This document shows, in pieces, positions 38,302-47,800 of a stretch of DNA of 64,000 bases (within the stretch, counting starts at the first letter, position 1; every line of letters starts with the position of its first letter). The position numbers and the translations under genes were made by a program. The stretch lies in contig NZ_BAEH01000120.1 of NCBI RefSeq assembly GCF_000241305.1, positions 20,122 through 84,121 of the forward strand. Direction: 5' to 3'. The notes beneath the pieces are model-generated. The model did not search any database, was not told the DNA's origin, and saw only the letters and a list, made by a program, of their open reading frames with translations. Source of the stretch: Gordonia effusa NBRC 100432 (lineage in GTDB: Bacteria > Actinomycetota > Actinomycetes > Mycobacteriales > Mycobacteriaceae).

Positions 38302-38552
38302 TTCGCCTTCTCCCCGTCGGTCAACTCACGAACCCACGCACCCACGACCGGATCCGATGCCAACGCGACCAGGTCGGCCTTATGGGCACCGGCCGCGCGC
38401 CACTTCTCGATCAATGCCATCAAGCGGACTGAATCGAGGCCGTAGTCCAACACGTTGGTGTCGTCGTCGATTTCGGCGGTCGAGACCTGCAGGATCTCGG
38501 CAAGATCGCCAATAATCTGTTCCCTCGTCAGCGCTGCGCTGGTGGTCGACAT
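38298..38552 (-). CDS. Free-standing aryl carrier protein (ArCP)
   Basis: 84 residues from ATG 38552; the frame is open to 38627 but that extension reaches the iron box and has no homology. The phosphopantetheine site is D-Y-G-L-D-S with Ser41, inside NVLDYGLDSVRLMALIEKWR. The L-D-S-V-R-x-M-A-L-x-x-x-W-R pattern and the DPVVGAWVREL end match the C-terminal ArCP of EntB/DhbB, not ordinary PCPs (LGG[H/D]S). The isochorismatase part of EntB is absent. It presumably carries 2,3-dihydroxybenzoate or salicylate, loaded by an aryl-AMP ligase encoded elsewhere, to the EntF-like C domain of the first NRPS. Confidence 0.85.
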   Translation of the reverse strand: MSTTSAALTREQIIGDLAEILQVSTAEIDDDTNVLDYGLDSVRLMALIEKWRAAGAHKADLVALASDPVVGAWVRELTDGEKAK

Positions 38553-38630
38553 GGTTGCATCTTTCGTTGAGGCCACTAAATTAAATTTCGCGATATTCGA
38601 CAACCGTCGCTTTGCGACGAGCGCCACTAC

Positions 38631-38649
38631 GAAGGCTAGCCTACCCTAA
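38631..38649. promoter_or_regulatory. IdeR/DtxR-like iron box 1 between ArCP and NRPS operons
   Basis: GAAGGCTAGCCTACCCTAA matches the IdeR consensus at 15 of 19 positions. It is 79 nt upstream of the ArCP start and 114 nt upstream of the first NRPS start, in the only intergenic space of the divergent operons. Confidence 0.75.
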
Positions 38650-38690
38650 ACGGGTAACTTTGCCGGGTGCCGTTCTTACCGCATCCTAAC

Positions 38691-38709
38691 CATGGGTAGC
38701 CTAAGCTAC
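38691..38709. promoter_or_regulatory. IdeR/DtxR-like iron box 2, NRPS side
   Basis: CATGGGTAGCCTAAGCTAC matches the consensus at 13 of 19 positions with an intact TAGCCTAA core. It lies 54 nt before the first NRPS start and probably serves that operon; weaker than box 1. Confidence 0.6.
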
Positions 38710-38762
38710 GTGCCAACTAGATTCTTCCTCCCGGCCATCCACCCGCTGCCAGGGGCGCTCAC

Positions 38763-41700
38763 ATGAGCCGCGCTTCGGCGGCTGAGCGCGGTTTGTGGTT
38801 CGCACAATCTGTCACGGCGTCGTCGACTCCATTCACTGTCGCCCAACTCATCGAGCTGCATGGCAACGTTGATCACAAACGCCTATTCGCCGCGGTCCGC
38901 GGCGCAGTCACGGAGGCGGACGGGCTAGGTCGGATATTCCACCAGGACTCCGACGGCGACGTCTACGTTGCAGACAATCGCCCGATCGAGGTGACGCGTA
39001 AGCATCTCGGCGTCGAACCAACGCTCATCACGGCTCACGTCGAGGGCCGGCTACACATTGGCATCGACCCCGGCGTCGGCCCATGCGCGAGCATCGAAAT
39101 ACTCACCGCCGGTGAGCGAACCGCGATTCTCGTTGTGGCACACCATATTGTCATCGATGCTTACGGGCTCGGGCTGTTGGTCCGGCGTGCGGGTCAGCTC
39201 TACGCCGACCTCGCCGACGATCGCGTTTTCACGTCAATCACCACTCTCGCAAACGATTTCGACGCGCCCACGCCAGACGCCGCCGATTTCTGGGCACGCA
39301 CCCTGGCCGAGTTGACCGGCCCGCTCACGCTCGCCGATGCTCCTCGACCGCATCGGATCGCGACCACGACCCATACGGCGCGCACCGTAGTCAGCGGCGC
39401 CGGTGGCCTGACCCGCTCCCCCGCCAGGCTCGCTGCGGCAATCGCGGCCTTTTGCTCTCGCCAGGCACAGACCGACGACGTTGTACTCGGCTTTCCGATG
39501 ATGAATCGGTTCGGCAGTCCAGCGGCCAATATCCCTTGCAGCACAGTCAATGTCGTGCCACTGCGGGTCGAGGTCGGGCTCGGTGATGCACTCGACGTCG
39601 TCCTCGAGCGTGTTGCCGGGGCGATGCGTGCATTACGACCCCACTCGCACTATCGCGGCGAAGATATTGTTCGCGACCTCCGTCGCGTAGGTGTCGACGG
39701 CGCCGTCGGCCCAACCATCAATATCAAGCCATTCTCGTCGACGGTCGAATTCGACGACCTCCGAGCCGAGATAACTTCGCTGGCGCGCGGGCCAGTCGTA
39801 GACCTTTCCATCTATGCACTTGACTTGGCACACAACGGTACTGACGGCGATCTTGAACTTCTGATCGATGCTGACGCCGATCTCTACTCCCTCGACGAGC
39901 TCGTCCGCCTCACCGACACTCTCGGCGAGTTCGTGTCGCTCTGTATCGCCGACGCCAGCAGACCTATCGGATCGCTCCCAGTGGGGGTCATCGACACCGC
40001 GCGACGTGTACAGGCTATTCGCGACGCCGATCGGTCCACCGACATTCGCCCGGAGACTGTCCCTATTCTCGACGCGATTGACAGCCACCCCGACGATGCC
40101 ATCGCGGTCATCGCCGACGGCGAAACGCTCACCTACGGGCAACTACGTATTCGGTCCGCGGCGATTGCGGTCGCTGCCGACTTCGCGGGACCGGAAGACA
40201 TTGTCGCGGTTAAACTTCCACGCGGCACAGAGTTAGTGGCGGCACTCGTCGGCGTTATGCGCACCGGCGCGGCGTTCTTGCCACTCGATCCAGGCTTCCC
40301 GGCCGACCGAATCGCTGCCACCCTCATCGACGCCGACCCCATCGCCATCATCGAACCCGGCGCCGACGGGCAAGCCGTTGTCACGCGCCAGAATCAGCGC
40401 ACCAACCACAACGCACCCCGTGTTCGGCCCGCGCACAACCACTCACCGGTGTACGTCATCTACACCTCAGGATCGACCGGCGCGCCGAAGGGCGTCGTCG
40501 TCGGCACCAGGGCGCTACGGAACTTCACCACCGCGATGATTCACCAAATAGGTTATCGCCCAGGACAATCGGTCCTCGCGGTAACCACTATCTCGTTCGA
40601 CATATCGCTCCTGGAGACAGTAGTTCCGCTCGCCGCCGGCAGCACCGTGATCCTCGCCGCCACCGAGGACGTTCACAGCCCCGAGCGGTTGGCACGACTG
40701 ATAGCCGACCATGAGGTCACCTACATGCAGGCCACTCCATCGCTATGGTCAGCAATTCTCGACTCCGGCCATGCCCCGGCGCTGGCCGGCTTAACGGTTT
40801 TAGTCGGAGGTGAACAACTGCCCGCCGACATCGCTAGTGCCCTCACAGAGTCCGCATCGTCGGTGACGAATATGTACGGCCCAACCGAAACCACAATCTG
40901 GTCGACCAGCGCCCCCGTCGTCGCCGAGGAAGCTCCCTCGATTGGGTTGCCTATCGACAACACCGGAATCCGCATCCTCGACGCCGCGCTGATGCCCGTC
41001 CAACCGGGCCGCGCGGGCGAACTTTATCTGAGCGGTGCAGGACTTGCCCGTGGCTATCACGGACGCGGTGAGCTCACCGCCACCCGATTCGTCGCAGATC
41101 CGTTCAGCACAGTCGGCGCTCGGATGTACCGCACCGGCGACTTGGCCCGCGCACTGCCCGACGGCAGGCTGATCTGTCTCGGACGTACTGATCACCAGGT
41201 GAAAGTCCGCGGCTTTCGAATCGAGCTCGGGGACATTGAATCAGCACTGTCGCAGCAGGATTCGGTGGACCGCGCGGTGGTCGTGGCAGATGACGGCCGA
41301 CTCGTTGGCTACCTGACGCCTAGCAACGGACTCGATCATGCGAAAGCCGACCTCGACCTGGACGCGCTGCGAACCGCACTGGCCTCCCGGTTGCCCGACT
41401 ATATGGTGCCGTCGACATTGATCGCCCTGGATTCGATCCCGTTGACTCCCAACGGAAAAGTCGATCGCCGGGCTCTGCCCAAACCTGATTTCGCCGCACT
41501 CGCCGGGCACACTCGGTCTCCACGCACGGATGCCGAGAAGGCACTCGCGATGGCCTTCGCGGATGTTCTGGGCGTGCCCCGGGTGGGAGCTGACGACAGC
41601 TTCTTCCTCCTCGGCGGCGACAGCATCGGCGCCGTGCGACTGGTCGCTGCCGCCGCGCGCGGCGGATGGACGGTGACGCCCCTCGATGTCTTCGACCACC

Positions 41701-41843
41701 CAACGGTGGCCGGGCTGGCACTGGTCGCCGCCGCGGCAGCCCCGACCGGCGAATCTGCCTGGCACGTCAACACTCAATCAACTACGACCGCCGAGATCGG
41801 CATCGACGAACTCGACGACTTGATGGAGGACAACCTACTGTGA
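38763..41843 (+). CDS. NRPS 1: C-A-PCP, EntF-like, glycine-type
   Basis: 1026 residues. Condensation domain (about 1-415; HHIVIDAYG at 127-135; HSHYRGEDIVRDL region) resembling the EntF/DhbF class that takes an aryl donor from an ArCP. Adenylation domain (about 425-925; YVIYTSGSTG near 563; FDISLLE at 612). The ten specificity residues read by eye are D-I-L-Q-V-G-M-I-W-K, near the glycine code DILQLGLIWK. PCP (about 930-1000; GGDS, Ser954). A ribosome site AGGGG precedes ATG 38763. The stop overlaps NRPS 2 (GTGA). Predicted role: condense the aryl group with glycine, as in bacillibactin synthesis. Confidence 0.9.
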   Translation: MSRASAAERGLWFAQSVTASSTPFTVAQLIELHGNVDHKRLFAAVRGAVTEADGLGRIFHQDSDGDVYVADNRPIEVTRKHLGVEPTLITAHVEGRLHIGIDPGVGPCASIEILTAGERTAILVVAHHIVIDAYGLGLLVRRAGQLYADLADDRVFTSITTLANDFDAPTPDAADFWARTLAELTGPLTLADAPRPHRIATTTHTARTVVSGAGGLTRSPARLAAAIAAFCSRQAQTDDVVLGFPMMNRFGSPAANIPCSTVNVVPLRVEVGLGDALDVVLERVAGAMRALRPHSHYRGEDIVRDLRRVGVDGAVGPTINIKPFSSTVEFDDLRAEITSLARGPVVDLSIYALDLAHNGTDGDLELLIDADADLYSLDELVRLTDTLGEFVSLCIADASRPIGSLPVGVIDTARRVQAIRDADRSTDIRPETVPILDAIDSHPDDAIAVIADGETLTYGQLRIRSAAIAVAADFAGPEDIVAVKLPRGTELVAALVGVMRTGAAFLPLDPGFPADRIAATLIDADPIAIIEPGADGQAVVTRQNQRTNHNAPRVRPAHNHSPVYVIYTSGSTGAPKGVVVGTRALRNFTTAMIHQIGYRPGQSVLAVTTISFDISLLETVVPLAAGSTVILAATEDVHSPERLARLIADHEVTYMQATPSLWSAILDSGHAPALAGLTVLVGGEQLPADIASALTESASSVTNMYGPTETTIWSTSAPVVAEEAPSIGLPIDNTGIRILDAALMPVQPGRAGELYLSGAGLARGYHGRGELTATRFVADPFSTVGARMYRTGDLARALPDGRLICLGRTDHQVKVRGFRIELGDIESALSQQDSVDRAVVVADDGRLVGYLTPSNGLDHAKADLDLDALRTALASRLPDYMVPSTLIALDSIPLTPNGKVDRRALPKPDFAALAGHTRSPRTDAEKALAMAFADVLGVPRVGADDSFFLLGGDSIGAVRLVAAAARGGWTVTPLDVFDHPTVAGLALVAAAAAPTGESAWHVNTQSTTTAEIGIDELDDLMEDNLL

Positions 41844-44800
41844 CCGCGGCGCTCGAAGACGTCTTGCCCCTCACCCCGCTGCAGGAAGCTATCGTCTATC
41901 ACTCCACCAAGCCGCGCGCGGCGCGGGAAACCGATCCGTACTTGATCCTCGCCGATATCGAACTGACGGCCCACCTCGGGCAGGTGGATGCCGAACAGCT
42001 GCGCGCGGCCATCACCTCCGTCGTCAATCGCCATGCGGCCCTTCGCACCTCATACACGCGGCGTCGCAACGGCACACCGGTTGCCCGGGTTCACTCCGGT
42101 GCTGACGTAGTTCTGGACAAGGTTGATCGCGTTCCGGCGGGCGGACTTGACGGGTTGCGGGCCGCCGAACGCCTGCGCGGTATCTCATTGACAGCACCGC
42201 CACCGGTGCGCTTCCTGCTCGTCAATGAGGCTCCCCGACTCACCCTGCTGATGGTTGCCCACCATATCGCCGTCGATGGCTGGTCGATTCACCGGATCTT
42301 CGCCGAGATCGTCGAGGCCTACCGAGGCGCGGCCGCCTCCGCCGTAGCGCCAATCAGTGAGTTCTATCGGTGGCTCGGTTCACGAGACAATGACGTAGCC
42401 CCGTGGACGCGCGCGATGGCGGGTTTCGACGCCCCCACGCCGATAGCCGCAGCATTCGATCAGTTGAATTCAACGCTTTCCGCTTCTCCCCTCACCTCGG
42501 GACTGCCTGCGGCGCAGGTGATTTCGCACAGTTTCGATATCGACGCCTCGACGCGCCTGCGTGCGCTAGCGACGTCATCCGGCGTCACGACAAATACGCT
42601 AGTTCAAGTCGCCTGGGCCCTTGTTCTCGCCGAGGTCAACGACACCGATGACGTGGTATTCGGGGCGGTGGTCTCTGGACGTAATCCAGCGGTACCCGGC
42701 ATCGACGAGATGGTCGGCATGCTCATCAATACCATCCCGGTCCGGGTGCGGCTCAATCCGTTCGAGAATGTGCGCGACCTGCTACGGCGGGTCCAGCGCG
42801 AGCAGTTCGCGCTGATCGGGCATCACCACGTCGCGCTCGGTGATATCCAATCGGCGATCGGAGTAGGTGAACTCTTCGACTCCATCGTCGTTTTCGAGTC
42901 CTTTCCCCGAGGCGCGGTCAGGCCGACTATCACGGATGAAAATACTTACCCGGCAACGCTTCTCGTTGAAGACGAAGAGAAGATCCGGGTCCTACTGGAG
43001 TACCGAGGTGTGCCGCCGCAGATCCTTCAGCGGTTCGTCGGGTACCTGGATTCGATTGTCGCGCAGCCCGACAGCGCGATCAGCAAGCTGTCAGTCCCCG
43101 CTATCGAAGCCGAAATGCCGCGCACACCCGTCCTGCCGTATGTACCGGTCGCGGCGCAGATCGCGACGGTCGCAGCCGATCGCCCCGACCACGACGCACT
43201 GATTTTCGGCGAAGAATGTCTTACCTACGGTGAATTAGACCGGCGCGCCGCACAATTCGCCCGCCATCTGGCCGAGCTCGGGATCGCCGAAGAGTCACTG
43301 GTCGCAATCGCGTTGCCGCGCGGCGTCGACCTGGTGGCCACGCTGCTCGCCGCCGCACGACTGGGTGCGGCATATCTTCCCATCGATCTGGAGTATCCGC
43401 GGCAGCGGATTGCCTTCATGCTCGACGACTCCACGCCAGATGTAATTGTCGATACGGCGACCTGTGAGCGGTGGCGTACCAGCTCCGTCGACGAGGCCGA
43501 TCTTCCAGATCCCGCGCACCCCGCACCGCATGCGGCGGCCTATGTCGTGTACACCTCCGGCTCAACGGGTACCCCCAAGGCGGTAGTCGGCACGTCGGCC
43601 GCTCTGGCGAACCGAATCGCCTGGGCCACAACGCGTTGGACTGCATCGGTGATCGCCGCGAAGAGTTCAATCGCATTCATTGATGGCAGTACCGAGCTGC
43701 TCGCAGCGCTGGCTAGCGGCGCTACCGTCGTTCTCGCTCCCGACGACGCCGTACGGGACGTCGGCAAACTGTCTGACTTGGTCATCGCACGCGATGTCGA
43801 CCAACTCACCGCCGTTCCGTCGCTCGCGACGGTCCTGAGCGAAACCACTTCGCTCGGACTGCGGCGATGGATCGTCTCGGGTGAGCCGCTAGCACAGATC
43901 ACCGCGGATCGATTGCGCGGCACCGCTGAAGAAGTCGTCAACTCATACGGATCATCCGAAGTCGCCGGCGACGTCACGGCCGGCGTGATCACATCCGATG
44001 TACACGTAGGTTCACCGGTACCGGGGACCGGTATCGCGGTCCTGGATCGCCACCTGCGACCCGTCCCGATCGGGATGGCCGGTGAAGTCTATGTGACCGG
44101 TGTCCAACTCGGGCGCGGCTATCGCAATCGACCCGGCCTGACCTCGGTCGCGTTCGTCGCTGATGTCGCCGGTTCTGGCAACCGCATGTACCGCACGGGC
44201 GATCGCGGCGTGATCGGAGCCGATGGGCTGCTGCGGCTGCTCGGCCGAACCGACGCTCAGGTCAAGATTCGTGGCAACCGCGTCGAACTCGGTGAAGTCG
44301 AAGCTGAGATCCTCACGATCGACGTAGTCGATGAAGCCGCGGTCATCGCCAGAGCAGACATCGACGGCACCCTGCGACTCGACGCCTATGTAGCTGGCGA
44401 CTTCCTTAACGGCACCGGCACGCTGTCCGCTGCACTCGCAACGTCGTTGCCGCAGTATATGATTCCGTCAACCTGGACTGAACTGCCGCGGATTCCCCGC
44501 ACCCCAGGTGGGAAACTCGACCGCCGCGCATTGCCGGCTCCCCACCGAGTCATACGGACCACACACCGCGCGCCGGTCACCGAGGCCGAACACGTGGTGG
44601 TCGCCGCAATCGCAGATGTCCTCAAGATGAATCCGCCCGGACTCGACGACAATTTCGTCGATCTCGGCGGCCATTCACTGTCGGCGACACGCGTTCTCAC
44701 CCGGCTGCGGGTGGCCACCGGTCAATCGCTCACGGTCGCGCAAATCTTCGACAACCCGGTAATCGCCGATATCGCGGCACTTCTCGATGCCGGTTCGTCG

Positions 44801-47800
44801 ACAGTCGATGAGCCCGTCGCGCTTACTACGCGGCCAGATCCGCTACCGCTCTCGCCCGCACAACGACGCCTCTATTTCCAGAGCGGCGTCGACGACTCGG
44901 CGTACACCATTCCCTTCGCAGTGCGGTTGACCCCGGCCAGCGCAGTCGACCTGGCACGCCTACGAAACTCCTTGCGGGACATCGTCGAGCGGCACGAGAC
45001 TTTGCGGACCCGCATTCGGGACAGTCAGCAAATCATCTCACCGATCGAACAGGTCGCGGTGGAGATCGAAGAGCACACGGTCGCGGATGGCACCGAAGAC
45101 CTCGACATCGCGATCGCCGAACGCATCGCCCAGCCATATGATCTTGCCGCGGATTATCCGCTGCGCGCCAAGCTGATTCGGGTAGCGAAGACGGATCAGG
45201 CCGTGCTGTTACTCACCGTTCACCACATCGCCGCCGACGAATGGTCGGCCGCTCGGCTATTCGACGAACTCGCCGCCGGTTACAACGGCACACCGGTATC
45301 CGCGCCGGCGGTGCAGTTCGCCGATTTCACCGTCTGGCAGCTCAACCGGCTCGGCACCGAAGACGACTCGGAATCATTGGCGAGTCGGCAGTTGTCGTTC
45401 TGGCGGGAAAACCTCTCCGGCGCACCAGAAGAGACCGCACTGCCCGTGGACCGGCAGCGTACCGCCGACCGTGATCATCGAGGCGCGCAAGTCACGATAG
45501 TCCTCACCGCCACCGAACTGGCGGCGCTCGGAGAACGAGCCCGCGTCGAAGGCGCTTCGATGTTCATGCTCACGCACGCGGCGGTCGCCATCGCGTTGTC
45601 CGCATCGGGCGCCGGCAACGATATCGTCGTCGGAACACCGACCGCTGGTCGATCGAGCGTCGCCGCCGACGCACTCATCGGGATGTTTGTCAACACGCTC
45701 GCACTGCGCACCGATCTGTCGGGCAATCCGACGCTGTCGGAGATGATCGCTCGAGTCCGGCGCACCGACCTGGACGCCTACGCTCATGCCGATATCCCCT
45801 TCGACAGCGTTGTGCGCGCACTCGCTCCCGATCGGTCTCTCGCCCGGCATCCCGTTTTCCAGGTCATGGTGCAGTACCGCGATCCAATCGTGGCACCAGA
45901 ATTCGCCGCGTTGACGTCCGATCCGGTATTCCCACCGAGCACGACCTCGAAGTTCGACCTGACCTTCGAGTTCGCGCAGTTGCCCACCAATGGCGGCATC
46001 ACCCTGCGCGTCGAATACGCGACCGAGCTCTTCGACGAGGTGACCGTCCTCGCGCTCGCCGAACGGGTTCGGCACACCGCCGGACTACTGTGCACCGAAC
46101 CGGACATGCCGATCGCCGCACTACGACTTGACCCGGGCACCCCCGCCGTGCCGGTGCTCCGGTCCGACAACTCTCCCAAAGCCGCGACCCTCGTCGACGT
46201 ATTCTGCGCTACCGCAGCCCGTTTCGGGAACCGGCCCGCGGTGAGCGCGGGGCCCCTGACACTGAGCTACACCGATATCGACGAACTCTCCACCCGGCTT
46301 GCTCACCGCCTGCGGGCCGACGGCGTGCGTAGCGGCGATCTCGTCGCGATGAGTATCGAGCGCGACGAGAAACTGATTGTCGCGATCATCGGCATCATAC
46401 GTGCGGGCGCTGCCTATGTGCCCGTCGACCCCGCATCACCCGCCGATCGGATAGCCGGCATCCTGTCCGATGCGAATCCCACTGTCACCGTGGACGATTC
46501 ATATCTGCGCGCCGCGCTGAGCACCGACGCCCCGACTTCGACGCTGCCCGCGATACGGCCAGATCAACCGGCCTATGTCATCTTCACCTCAGGCTCGACG
46601 GGTCGTCCCAAGGGGGTTCTGGTGAATCACCGCAGCGTCGTCGCCCTCTTAACCGGAGCCTTACCGCTCTACGACGTCGACGAGCACGACGTCTGGAGCC
46701 TGTTCCACTCGTACGCCTTCGACGTCTCGGTCTTCGAAATCTGGGGCGCTTTGAGCACCGGGGCTCGTATCGCGCTGGTCGACAGGGACATCGCCCGGTC
46801 GCCGAGAGATTTCCGTGCACTGATCGCCGCAGAACGGGTGACTGTCCTCTCGCAGACGCCGACCGCATTCTTCGCGCTCGACGCCACCGATGCCGACGTA
46901 GCCTCGACGGATGGCGGCCTGGAGACGCTACGCTATGTCATCTTCGCTGGCGAGGCGCTGGACCTGAAGCGACTCAACGGGTTTCACTCTCGGCATCCGC
47001 AAGCGCGCACCATCAACATGTATGGAATCACCGAAACCACGGTGCATTCGAGCTTCCTGGACGTCGACGCTGACTTCGCGCGCACCGCACTGGGCAGCGC
47101 CGTCGGGCCGATGCTTCCCGGGTTCACCGGCCTACTACTGGATGGTTATCTGCGCCCGGTCCCGGCCGGCGCGACCGGCGAACTCTATCTGTCCGGTCCA
47201 CAGGTCGCCGCCGGTTACCTGCATCGCCCGGGACTTACCGCAACCCGCTTCGTCGCCGACCCCGCGGGCACCGGAGCGTTGATGTACCGCAGCGGCGATC
47301 TCTTCCGGCGCGGTGCCGACGGTGAACTGTTCTATGCCGGGCGATCTGACACTCAGGTCAAGATCCGTGGATTCCGAATCGAACTCGGCGAGATTCGCTC
47401 GGCTATCGCGTCTGTCGAAGGCATCGACGATGTCGCGGTAGTCACTCGGACAGGTCCGGGCACCTCACCCCGCGTCGTCGCCTATGTCGTGGGCGACGCG
47501 ACTGCCCAAACCGTGACCGCACACATTGCCGAGACGCTGCCCGAGTATATGGTGCCGTCCGCGGTAATCACCGTCGATGCCATCCCTCGCACGGTGAACG
47601 GAAAGACCGACACCGCAGCACTGCCCGCCCCCGAAACACCAACCACCGACGATTCCGCTCAGGCTCCCCGGACCGAGAACGAACGGTTACTCGCCGAAAT
47701 CTTCACCGACACACTGGGGTTGGACACTGTCGGTGTCGACGACGACTTCTTTGCCCTCGGCGGCGACTCGATCGTCTCCACCACCCTGGTCAACCGCGCC

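Noticed and set aside
38298..38552. Reading the carrier as a prolyl/pyrrolyl carrier for a PltA-type pathway.
   Set aside because: The L-D-S-V-R-x-M-A-L-x-x-x-W-R pattern is that of EntB-type ArCPs, and no proline adenylation or prolyl oxidase gene is present.
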